NCBI GenBank assembly: GCA_003243445.1
Contig: QFQQ01000006.1
Coordinates: forward strand, 1-64,000
DNA length: 64,000 bases
Source of the DNA: Citrobacter freundii
GTDB lineage: Bacteria; Bacteroidota; Bacteroidia; Chitinophagales; Chitinophagaceae
Direction of reading: 5' to 3'
The notes beneath the pieces are model-generated. The model worked only from the letters and a program-made list of their open reading frames with translations. It was not told where the DNA came from and ran no database searches. Made by a program: the position numbers and the translations under genes. Each line of letters opens with the position of its first letter. Position 1 is the stretch's first letter. Below, piece after piece: positions 1 to 8,036 of this stretch.

Positions 1-143
1 TAAAAAGTAAAAAGTAAAAAGTAATTTATTTTAAAAATTTTCTTGTTCTTCCTTTATAAACGACCGGTTTTTTACTTTTGAATTTTGACTTTTTACTTCG
101 CACCGGCCGGATTTTTTACTTTTTACTTTTGATTTTTTACTTT
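1..143. repeat. AAAAAGT-word inverted repeat (family a)
   Basis: The left arm (1-23) is three tandem copies of TAAAAAG; the right arm (about 68-143) carries several ACTTTTT/ACTTTTGA words, the reverse complement. The core holds a CCGGCCGG palindrome near 105-112. The right arm runs up to the stop codon of the kinase gene. The same word family recurs at 58199-58291. Confidence 0.75.
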
Positions 144-1203
144 ATTTATACGGAATATTGAACATAAACCGCAATCCCTTAAGATTTCTCCTCACGATCA
201 GTTTTTCGTTATAAAGACGATCGATGCGTTCAGCAGTGCTTCTCAGACCAATCCCTTTTGTAAATATTTCATCAAGATCTCCGTCGTATCCCACGCCCGA
301 ATCGCTGACAATGATCTGTACCAGTTCTCCCTGCAGCTGGCAGGTGATAGAGACCGAACCGCCTTTTACCAAGGGGCTTATTCCATGATTCAATGCATTT
401 TCGATCAATGGTTGTAAGATCATCGGGGGAACCATTGTTTTCAACACAGATGGCTCGATCAAATATTCTACATTCAGCCGGCTGCCAAAGCGATGGTGCT
501 CAAGCGCAAGCCAGGTTTTAATGAACTCCAGTTCCTCCTCGAGCGTTACCGTTTGCCGTTCACTTACTTTCAATGCATATCTGAATGTATCCGCCAACTG
601 AGCGATCAATACCCTTGTCTTTTCCAATGACGGCGGTACGGATGCACTGATCGAATTCAATGTGTTGAATAAAAAGTGTGGTTCTATCTGAGCCTTCAAC
701 GCTTTGATCTCACTTTGATACGCCAGGTCTTTCAGCTCCTGCTCCCTGATCAGTTGTTTTTTTGTCCGCAGATAAAAGTGATAAGCATGGAAAATTGCAA
801 ACTGCAAAGAGTAGAACAATGCACAGATGTATATATCATACATCATCGTGGAAAAATCAAATTTTCCAAAACCCAGGTTATTCAGCGCCAAACCAAAACT
901 ATAAACAAACGCCAGCGAATAAACAGGCAGGTAGATCAGGTGAAAGACCAACGGAAAAGAAGCCGAGCGGTGCTTCCATAATTTCAATAATACCCACCAG
1001 GCGGGCAGGATATACAGTATCTTAAAAGCAATATCCAGTAAGATCACTTTTACCTGTGCCAGCGGATGTTTGACATGGTAAGAAATAATGATCACCAGGA
1101 AAAAGAAAGCACCCCAGAAAAAATTGTAAAATAGCCATGCTGAAAATTCAGCTACGCTTACATTCCAAAACAGTCTCCGCTGCCAGAACCCTCGTCGTTT
1201 CAT
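142..1203 (-). CDS. LytS/YehU-type sensor histidine kinase
   Basis: Membrane sensor kinase of the His_kinase (PF06580) plus HATPase_c class that normally phosphorylates a LytTR response regulator. The N-terminal half has about four hydrophobic segments and little extracellular loop. The phospho-acceptor motif is IEPHFLFNTLNSI, followed by the N-box VPPMILQPLIENALNHG and the G-box SDSGVGYDGD...GIGLRSTAERI. I start at the ATG at 1203 (MKRRGFWQRR), because the 15 extra residues from 1248 are not hydrophobic and look non-coding. The partner LytTR gene would be expected just left of the window; none is visible here. The stop codon abuts the AAAAAGT repeat. The family call is firm; the ligand is unknown. 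Confidence 0.9.
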   Translation of the reverse strand: MKRRGFWQRRLFWNVSVAEFSAWLFYNFFWGAFFFLVIIISYHVKHPLAQVKVILLDIAFKILYILPAWWVLLKLWKHRSASFPLVFHLIYLPVYSLAFVYSFGLALNNLGFGKFDFSTMMYDIYICALFYSLQFAIFHAYHFYLRTKKQLIREQELKDLAYQSEIKALKAQIEPHFLFNTLNSISASVPPSLEKTRVLIAQLADTFRYALKVSERQTVTLEEELEFIKTWLALEHHRFGSRLNVEYLIEPSVLKTMVPPMILQPLIENALNHGISPLVKGGSVSITCQLQGELVQIIVSDSGVGYDGDLDEIFTKGIGLRSTAERIDRLYNEKLIVRRNLKGLRFMFNIPYK

Positions 1204-1345
1204 GCATAATACACCGGAAATTAAACCGGTGCGCAAATCTAGGCACACCTTCCATTCCCGCTACCGGAATTCAGATGAATTGAGGAATACGGCGACGAAC
1301 GGAGACCTGGGCCAGGCCAGCTTCATTTTTTCCAGATTTAAAATA

Positions 1346-1382
1346 AAACTACAAAAATAGTTTAAAAACTAAAGAAGTAGTT
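1346..1382 (+). promoter_or_regulatory. Two tandem BlaI-like operator dyads
   Basis: Two inverted repeats of identical design lie 52-88 bp before the M56 gene: AAACTA-N6-TAGTTT at 1346-1363 and AACTA-N6-TAGTT at 1367-1382. Their centres are about 20 bp apart, two helical turns, so two dimers could bind the same face. BlaI/MecI-family repressors bind dyads of this size upstream of blaR1-type genes. A near match to the Bacteroidota -7 element (TATATTCG) follows at about 1384-1391, so binding would occlude RNA polymerase. Repressor identity is inferred; no blaI gene lies in the window. Confidence 0.6.
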
Positions 1383-1433
1383 ATATATTCGTTTTATCAT
1401 GATTTCTGCATCGGTTAAACCTTAATCAAACGG

Positions 1434-2939
1434 ATGAAAAGCGTTCTTATATATTCGGCCCAGGTTGTGCTTATATCAGGGATCTTATTTGGTTTTTACC
1501 ATCTTGTTCTGCGGAACCGGCAGTTTCATCAATATAACCGGTTCTATCTCTTGCTTGCATCGGTTGCAAGTTTGTTGATCCCGTTCATCAGGATCCCGCT
1601 GTCGTACACTACTGCGACAAAGGAAACAGCTCCCGGCGTTGTGCGGTTACTGGAGACAATATATATAAATGACGCGATAACGCCGACCGATGCGGGTAAC
1701 TTCATTACCCGGTATACTTCAATAAACTGGTGGATGACCGGGATCATTGCATACTTCATTGTCGCAGCCATCATGATCGCCATTTCATTGATCGGCGTGA
1801 TAAAGATCAGCAGGCTTGCACGGTTCTATCCTTCGGAGAAAATGGGTAAGATCCGTTTTATAAATACGGATGCGCCCGGTACGCCTTTTTCTTTTTTCAA
1901 CTGGCTGTTTTGGGATGAGCGTATCCCATTGCATTCACCGAAGGGCCGGCAGATGTTCCGTCATGAACTATTTCATATCCGTCAGAAACATAGCTGGGAT
2001 ATAATGTTTATGCAATTGCTCACGTCCCTATGCTGGATCAATCCATTCTTTTATTTCATCCGCAAAGAGCTTCGCGTGATACATGAGTTTTTAGCAGACG
2101 AATATGCATCGGTGGAAGAGGGAGAGCATGCTTATGCAGAGTTATTACTGTTGCATGTGCTCGCATCACGTCAGAAACTTGTTCATCCTTTTTTTCAAAC
2201 CCAGATAAAAAGAAGAATAGCCATGATCACACAAACAAAAACAAACAGCCGGCGTTATGCCCGCAAATTATCAGCCTTACCTGTTATGCTGCTACTCATT
2301 GGACTTGTCGCATTTCGTATTGATCCTTCTGTGAGAGCACACAAAGCAGATAAAGCTGACATCACCATTATCGTTGATGCCGGCCACGGCGGATTTGACC
2401 CCGGAGCGAAAAGTCCCGACAACAAATATGACGAAGCTGCAATGACATTGGAGTTTGCCAACCTTACGAAGAAAATTGCTCCCGAGTATGGAATCAATGT
2501 AGTGCTGACGCGCGAAACAAGCGATGCCGTAGGTGCTACCAAAAAAGAAGACCTGATCAATCGCGTCGAAAAAACAAAATCAGTCAACCCGGCCTTGTTT
2601 CTCAGCTTTCATATAAATGTTTCGGGTAAACCAGGTGAATTCCAGGAACGGCGCTCGGGTTTTGATATCACCGTAGCCGGCAAAAGAGAAGATGCCGCAG
2701 CAAAGCTGATCGCCTCGGCCATGCTTCAGAAACTTTCTGATATATATTCAACATCTATGGTGATCAAACAACGCAGGGATGCGGGCGTTTACGTATTGGA
2801 CAAGAACACCTGCCCTTCGTTACTACTGCAATGCGGTTTTATCAATAACCAGAAAGATCTGGCCTTTTTCACCGATAAAGCAAATCAGGAAAAAGTTGTA
2901 AGAACAGTCCTCGAGGTAATAATAGCACAAGCGAAATAG
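1434..2939 (+). CDS. BlaR1-like M56 metalloprotease fused to degenerate amidase_3 domain
   Basis: Residues 1-270 match the BlaR1/MecR1 N-terminal half: TM segments near 8-26, 38-55 and 103-125, then the zinc protease motif HELFH at 177-181 and a further acidic helix (HEFLADEYA). A last TM lies near 280-298. In BlaR1 the segment after this TM is an extracytoplasmic beta-lactam sensor; here it is an N-acetylmuramoyl-L-alanine amidase (amidase_3) fold, with zinc motif VDAGHGGFDPGA (from 314), a conserved Glu in TLEF and SFHIN. The strand that carries the catalytic Glu in active enzymes (VETSF/VELGF) reads LLQCGF, so Gln466 replaces it. This suggests a peptidoglycan-binding sensor rather than a hydrolase. 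Known: BlaR1 cleaves its repressor after ligand binding. Inferred: this protein senses muropeptide-like ligands. No blaI neighbour is seen, but BlaI-like dyads precede it. Confidence 0.88.
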   Translation: MKSVLIYSAQVVLISGILFGFYHLVLRNRQFHQYNRFYLLLASVASLLIPFIRIPLSYTTATKETAPGVVRLLETIYINDAITPTDAGNFITRYTSINWWMTGIIAYFIVAAIMIAISLIGVIKISRLARFYPSEKMGKIRFINTDAPGTPFSFFNWLFWDERIPLHSPKGRQMFRHELFHIRQKHSWDIMFMQLLTSLCWINPFFYFIRKELRVIHEFLADEYASVEEGEHAYAELLLLHVLASRQKLVHPFFQTQIKRRIAMITQTKTNSRRYARKLSALPVMLLLIGLVAFRIDPSVRAHKADKADITIIVDAGHGGFDPGAKSPDNKYDEAAMTLEFANLTKKIAPEYGINVVLTRETSDAVGATKKEDLINRVEKTKSVNPALFLSFHINVSGKPGEFQERRSGFDITVAGKREDAAAKLIASAMLQKLSDIYSTSMVIKQRRDAGVYVLDKNTCPSLLLQCGFINNQKDLAFFTDKANQEKVVRTVLEVIIAQAK

Positions 2940-2945
2940 GTTGAT

Positions 2946-2999
2946 CGTTATCCGTTGACCCTTGTTCGTTTTCTCCCGGACAACGGTCAACGGGCAACG
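2946..2999. repeat. CCGTTGACC inverted repeat between convergent genes (family g)
   Basis: An imperfect inverted repeat of about 22 bp arms: left CGTTATCCGTTGACC..., right GGTCAACGGGCAACG, around a T-rich core (TTTTCTCCC). It fills the gap between the convergent M56 gene and the envelope operon, so it may act as a bidirectional terminator. It has the same tandem-word style (GTTxxCCGTTGACC) as the other intergenic repeats. Confidence 0.65.
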
Positions 3000-3007
3000 A
3001 ATAATCC

Positions 3008-4069
3008 TCATTCGATCCATTCCCATTTCGGCGCTTCCATTCCTTTTGACCAGGTCAATCGCAGGATCTTTTTTGCGTCCGTTCTCAGGTAAACATTATT
3101 GTTGATGATCCCTCTCAGGTATTTGTCAACATTATCAACCGTAATATAACAGGAAGCGTCAGTAATCGACAAAGGAAAATCTTCTTTCTTTATCACCGAT
3201 CCATTGGGCAGCAGTTCCAGCAATAATGCATAATGATTAACGGAGTCTGCTGATCTTACATTTCTTCTCGACACAAGCAGCAGGTGATATTTCTCCAATT
3301 CACCTTCACCGGCCACTTTTACATAATCCACCGCACGCGGAACGCTTAACACCGCATGCCGTGCAGGTTTGATGTTCAATGATTGCAAGGGAATATGCCA
3401 TTCCTTTACAGAAGAATGTAGTGATTTGTCAATAAACTCCCTGATGCAAAAAGCGGCTTTGCTGTTGATCGTTTCGTAAGAAGTATTGTAATGATAATCT
3501 TTGAAGAGCGAATCATGTTTCAGGAAAACATCTTCCGTTACAAAATACCTGGAAGGGCCATATAAGATCTTTTCCTGTTGGCTGAATTTAAGCCATCCAT
3601 TCAGCGTATCATGTAAATTGGTAACCGTATCTCCGTATTTGAAATATTTTCTGTATCCGCCTTTGGTAGCGGGGGTGGCGTGAGCGCGGAAGCCGGAAGT
3701 GGTGATCACGTAAAGACGGTCCGGGTTTTTATTGTCCGAATGATCATTTGCACCCGCAACATATCTCCACGTGAAATAACCGGCTGCAAGAACCAGTATG
3801 ACGAGTACCGGGATGATTGCTTTTCTTGAAATTTTTCCGAAAGATCTCTTTCTGTCAAATTCCTTTTTCCATTCGGCGATTTTCCGGTCGATCGTTTCTT
3901 TGTCTTCATTCCGCCGCTGGAAAAATTGTTCAAGAAATTCGATGGAGTTCTTATTGCCCGACCTCAATTCGGTAATGGCCAGTGCAAGGTCTTTCTTATT
4001 CCCACGATAATAACGCGCGAGGCAATATTCCGCGAATTGTGTTCCCTGATATGTTCCTTCAGCAGTCAT
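3008..4069 (-). CDS. Hypothetical single-TM protein, last gene of the envelope operon
   Basis: 353 residues. A hydrophilic, charged cytoplasmic N-terminus of about 82 residues contains a lysine-rich helix (DRKIAEWKKEFDRKR). One TM segment lies near 85-105 (AIIPVLVILVLAAGYFTW), and the rest, about 245 residues, should be periplasmic. Just after the TM the pattern of short beta strands with GWLKFSQQE looks like an SH3-type fold of the kind that binds peptidoglycan; that is only a resemblance. Its ATG overlaps the stop of the preceding lipoprotein gene by one base (TGATG), implying translational coupling and a shared task. I do not recognise the family. Confidence 0.75.
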   Translation of the reverse strand: MTAEGTYQGTQFAEYCLARYYRGNKKDLALAITELRSGNKNSIEFLEQFFQRRNEDKETIDRKIAEWKKEFDRKRSFGKISRKAIIPVLVILVLAAGYFTWRYVAGANDHSDNKNPDRLYVITTSGFRAHATPATKGGYRKYFKYGDTVTNLHDTLNGWLKFSQQEKILYGPSRYFVTEDVFLKHDSLFKDYHYNTSYETINSKAAFCIREFIDKSLHSSVKEWHIPLQSLNIKPARHAVLSVPRAVDYVKVAGEGELEKYHLLLVSRRNVRSADSVNHYALLLELLPNGSVIKKEDFPLSITDASCYITVDNVDKYLRGIINNNVYLRTDAKKILRLTWSKGMEAPKWEWIE

Positions 4070-4467
4070 CAGCGGAACAAATATAGCAACAGGTTATTTG
4101 GCGTGGTATAGGTGGAATCCTCCGCCTGCAATGGTAAGCTCATTTCCCAGCGACGGTTGCCTTCGTGCACCGGAAGTTCCTGCCATTGAAAATCTGCTTT
4201 TGCTGCCAGCGTTTTCACTGCTTCTTCGTTATACGATGGCTTCCACAGCAAATTCAGTTCTTCTTCAAAAAAAAGCAGTTTGATCGTGTTCCCTTCAAAA
4301 GAGATCCTGTTGGGTGATAATTTTTGCTGACACCATGTTTTCAAACTATCTCCAACCACATGGCTGAATGCTTCCGTTTGTACAGGTGCTGTTTTTTCCC
4401 TGCAGGAAGAAAGCAATAAGCCTGCTAATGAGATAAACACTAATATTTTGATGCTGCCGGTCTTCAT
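4069..4467 (-). CDS. Small lipoprotein of the envelope operon
   Basis: 132 residues. The N-terminus MKTGSIKILVFISLAGLLL followed by SSC is a lipoprotein signal with the lipidated Cys at 22. I chose the ATG at 4467 over the upstream TTG at 4476, because the ATG gives the standard signal length and lies 5 bp after the stop of the SEDS-PBP gene. The mature part is about 110 residues with no motif I recognise. The 1-base overlap with the next gene and its place in a six-gene run suggest an envelope assembly or regulatory role. Residue 23 is Arg, so there is no Asp at +2. Confidence 0.75.
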   Translation of the reverse strand: MKTGSIKILVFISLAGLLLSSCREKTAPVQTEAFSHVVGDSLKTWCQQKLSPNRISFEGNTIKLLFFEEELNLLWKPSYNEEAVKTLAAKADFQWQELPVHEGNRRWEMSLPLQAEDSTYTTPNNLLLYLFR

Positions 4468-4472
4468 ACTGA

Positions 4473-7400
4473 TCAATTAAAATAGTTGGTGAACGATGCG
4501 GATCTTGCGATCATGGCCATTGATTTACGGATCATTGCTTTGTCGGCTTCAGACCAGACATGCGTTGTATGATTCCGGAGTTGAACATACAGTGCCATAC
4601 AGCGCGTCGGTTTATCCTGTTTCAATTCACCCTGGTGAAGTTCGCGGCTGGAGATCAGGATCAGCAGGTTTTTACGTCGGGCACTTGTATCGCGGTCTGA
4701 TTCGTCAGCTGTGCCGGTTTTCGTGTAGAGGTAGTATGTTTTACCATCCACCATCATCGTTCCCTTGCTAAGCGTGATGCCATCCTGTGCCGGCGCGTTC
4801 AGTATTGCATAAGCAGTACCGCCAGCTTCCGCATTAGAGAGACGCATGCTTTCAAATATTGTATTGCGTCTGCTGCGGAACAGGGCTTCTGCATTATTGT
4901 ATCCGTCCTGGTCATAGATCCAGTTGATCGTATCCTTTACCGCCTCATGCTGTATGAATTTCAACTTCAGGTTTCTGTCGAGCCTTGTCATGCTCACCGC
5001 CATCTGGCACAAAGTAGCCGGCGATACTTTATAGATCTCGGCACCTACCTGCGATGCCCGGAAGGTCAGATAAGAACCACCAGCCAGATCATTTCTTTTT
5101 ACCGCGCGCCGGTCTTCTTCATAGGTGGAAAATTGCGGGAGTAGTCCATCTGTGAATAAATTATTGGTCACAAGAGCACTGTCCTGCAGGTTATCAAAAT
5201 ACCATTTCAACCGGCTTTGTCTTGCACCTGTTGAATCGCTGTTGGTGATGGCATGAAAATTCTGCGCAAAACTTTTTGCCAGTATACTTTGAGGATTGCC
5301 AAACAGCATATCGCGGTTTACGCCATTCTGCGGCCATTTATCAAGACTGTTATTGAAATGATAGGTGTCGCGGCCGATCCGTACCTGCGGATAAGTTTGT
5401 AAAGTTGATGGTCCATTATCTCTTACAAATATTCCGGGATGTTGTGCATCATACCTGAAGCTTGATGAAAGAGGTGTTGACTTCAATTGTTCTTTATCAT
5501 AGGATCCCAGGTAATTGATCAGGATATGATAACTGTTCCTGGAGAACGCAAGAAAGTTTTTTGCTGGTAACGAACCATGTTCATCCAGCGAGATAGGGAA
5601 TACCTGGCGCCCGGCGAAATATTTGACGCTTTCGTTTCCGTCTGTGCTCTTTACAATATCTGTTTCGGCAATGCCGGCAGGCATCAGATCCATTTCACTC
5701 CATCTCCCTGCAAAGCCATCGACAACGGCTGCCCAGGTAAATGGTTTGATCGTACTGCCTGGTTTTCCATCGCTGATCAGGCTGCGGCGCTGGATCAGGC
5801 GATTGGCATTTGCATCAGACAATTTATAGGTTAGCGTAAATAATTCAGACAGCGAACTGAAATAATTCGGATCGACCGGTATATGTATTGTCCGTGATTC
5901 CTGGTACAGTTCGTTTTGGGCCATGGCACGGAAGTTGGCATCGCCATCCGTCACGGTAATGCTCGCTTTTACTTTAGTACTGTCGTAAGTGAATGCAAGC
6001 AGGCTGTCAAGACTTTTCTGTAAATGCACGTCCAGCGTGAGTTGTACGGCTTCATCAGTTTTATTGTTCTTGAGGTTGTGGCTGAGCATATAAGTATACA
6101 GCTTATGATCGCTTTCGGGATAGAGGTATTGATATTTACCATTGATCCAGAAAGGCCGCGCAAGTAACTCATCAGCCAGTATTCCGCCGTGAAAGAAAGT
6201 AATATCTCCTTTTTGTGCTGGTGATTCAACCGCAAAGCCGTCTTTCTCCGTGACGCGAACTGCATAGGTTTCCATTGTCTCCGCGCCGTTATTCGGATCG
6301 ATGTTTACGCCCGGTGCATTTGCAGATACAAAATACTGGTAGGGGTTATCAGCCTCATTTGCCGGCAGGCGCTTGAATGCTGCGGAGGGCAATGCCAGTA
6401 CATTGACGTTCTCAACCTGTCTTGCCGCCCGCAATACTTCATTTGCAGAAAGGGAAATGCCATTATAATTAAAACCTGCGACAGGGGAGACCTGTTTTCC
6501 ATTATATCCAAGCACCGCGCCCGGTGCAGTTGTTTCGCGGTTATTCAGCGAAGCTTTTATAAAGAACCATTCATTTACTTTGATTCTCCAGCCTGCTTCA
6601 CGATCGGATTCAACAAAGAGAAGATTGGTCGGATTATTTTTATCCGTATTTGTTCCAAGAAATTTTTCCATAATATCGCTTGCTGCCGGACTCTGCTGCC
6701 GCATTTCCGGAAGCAATGCTGCAATGGACGGGCTGCTCATCAACTCGCGATAAAATGAAGGCGCATCTTTTTTACGCAGTTGCTTTTGCTGCGCTTCGGG
6801 CAGGGATTCAACATAAACATTGATGCCTTTATTCAATTTTTCGGAGCAATAGACCAGATCGCCTTTCAGGGTTTCCAGTGCATAATCACCGGCATTTTTC
6901 CGGATCAATGAAAACCCAAGTGCGATGACTGCAAAGACCGAAAGCGGTAACAAAAAAGAAAACGACTGCCTGATATGCCAGCGCGCGAGATTCGATTTTT
7001 CCTGGCGCTTATATAAAGTACATGCAATGGCCACTGTGCCAAGAAACGCCAGCGTGTAAGAAAGATCATTCACCGCAAAAATGAAATAGCTGATCCCTGT
7101 GAAGGGAAAGGCATTGCTGTTGATCAGTATATCTATCCCGCCAAAGCAAACAAGTTGCATAAGGAAATAAATGCTGAATAGATTACCGGCGCTGTAACCA
7201 GTCGTCTCATTATGTGCTTCGGCCACCGATCTTATCGGAAAAATGATCAGGAAGAGTAGTAACAATATCGGTAATGCCGTCGCGAAAAAACCATGCTCCG
7301 CAATCAGGTATCTGACGGGTAAGGTATCACTGAGCTGTGTGGCGTAGTTACTGCCGACGGAAAAGTGAGGTTTGATCGAGCTGGTCCATCCTTGTTCGGA

Positions 7401-8033
7401 AGCATAATTATCGATGAACCATTTGTTCTGCTCCGCTCTTTCCATTTCCGCGATACCTGGCGTCTTATCACTGTTCAGTGCGGATGACTTGGCAATAGAA
7501 GTTTCCGTTTTGCCAAGAATGCTCAGAAATCTCGAGTGAAAGGTATTGGTGTTTACGGGAAGACTGATCCGTTTTTCACTGCTGCCGAATTCAAAGAAGA
7601 GGAATGCATGCATCAGCAAAAGTCCGGCGATCAATATGGCTGTGCTGCCTGCAGGTATAAATCCAAGCAGCCTTTTTCTGTGACGTAACCCTGCAAGTAT
7701 GACGACGAAGAACCAGGAAAGACAAGAGCTCAGAAAGAATACATAAGCCATTCCCATATCCATTTTTGCAAACAGAATGGTAAACCATAAGAGGATGAGC
7801 AGGTGCGTGTATTTTGATCTGTAACCAATGGAGAAAAAATAATTCCTGTAATCAAGCCTGTCGGTTTCTTCTGAATCTTTTTTGATCAGCGGTTGCATCA
7901 ATAATACGACCAGGGGATAGGAGATCAGTGCGAGGCTGACGATCCAGCGGATCAGGTTATTATCGCTCACCACCAGGCCAACAGCGGGAAGCAGCAACAG
8001 GGCAATAACAGCTATCAGGTTTGCTTTTCGCAT
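4473..8033 (-). CDS. Single-chain SEDS glycosyltransferase / class B penicillin-binding protein
   Basis: 1186 residues. Residues 1-375 hold about nine TM segments with FtsW/RodA-like landmarks: MDMGMAY (91-97, compare PDLGTA), a long periplasmic loop (about 150-235) ending in LSDTLPVRYLIAEHGFF where SEDS proteins carry the catalytic Asp (candidate D236), and FTGISYFIFAVNDLSYTLAF (311-330), like the PVTGIPLPFVSYGG region. The usual first SEDS helices seem reduced. The rest is periplasmic and PBP-like: LTLDVHLQKSLDSLL near 665-679, then transpeptidase motifs STIK (S760-K763), SRN (831-833) and KTGT (1105-1108), all intact. Expected activity is glycan polymerisation plus crosslinking in one chain, a task usually split between RodA/PBP2 or FtsW/FtsI. 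It is fourth in the operon, 3 bp after the preceding gene. The PBP call is firm; the SEDS call is good but the N-terminus is divergent. Confidence 0.85.
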   Translation of the reverse strand: MRKANLIAVIALLLLPAVGLVVSDNNLIRWIVSLALISYPLVVLLMQPLIKKDSEETDRLDYRNYFFSIGYRSKYTHLLILLWFTILFAKMDMGMAYVFFLSSCLSWFFVVILAGLRHRKRLLGFIPAGSTAILIAGLLLMHAFLFFEFGSSEKRISLPVNTNTFHSRFLSILGKTETSIAKSSALNSDKTPGIAEMERAEQNKWFIDNYASEQGWTSSIKPHFSVGSNYATQLSDTLPVRYLIAEHGFFATALPILLLLFLIIFPIRSVAEAHNETTGYSAGNLFSIYFLMQLVCFGGIDILINSNAFPFTGISYFIFAVNDLSYTLAFLGTVAIACTLYKRQEKSNLARWHIRQSFSFLLPLSVFAVIALGFSLIRKNAGDYALETLKGDLVYCSEKLNKGINVYVESLPEAQQKQLRKKDAPSFYRELMSSPSIAALLPEMRQQSPAASDIMEKFLGTNTDKNNPTNLLFVESDREAGWRIKVNEWFFIKASLNNRETTAPGAVLGYNGKQVSPVAGFNYNGISLSANEVLRAARQVENVNVLALPSAAFKRLPANEADNPYQYFVSANAPGVNIDPNNGAETMETYAVRVTEKDGFAVESPAQKGDITFFHGGILADELLARPFWINGKYQYLYPESDHKLYTYMLSHNLKNNKTDEAVQLTLDVHLQKSLDSLLAFTYDSTKVKASITVTDGDANFRAMAQNELYQESRTIHIPVDPNYFSSLSELFTLTYKLSDANANRLIQRRSLISDGKPGSTIKPFTWAAVVDGFAGRWSEMDLMPAGIAETDIVKSTDGNESVKYFAGRQVFPISLDEHGSLPAKNFLAFSRNSYHILINYLGSYDKEQLKSTPLSSSFRYDAQHPGIFVRDNGPSTLQTYPQVRIGRDTYHFNNSLDKWPQNGVNRDMLFGNPQSILAKSFAQNFHAITNSDSTGARQSRLKWYFDNLQDSALVTNNLFTDGLLPQFSTYEEDRRAVKRNDLAGGSYLTFRASQVGAEIYKVSPATLCQMAVSMTRLDRNLKLKFIQHEAVKDTINWIYDQDGYNNAEALFRSRRNTIFESMRLSNAEAGGTAYAILNAPAQDGITLSKGTMMVDGKTYYLYTKTGTADESDRDTSARRKNLLILISSRELHQGELKQDKPTRCMALYVQLRNHTTHVWSEADKAMIRKSMAMIARSASFTNYFN

Positions 8034-8036
8034 GTT

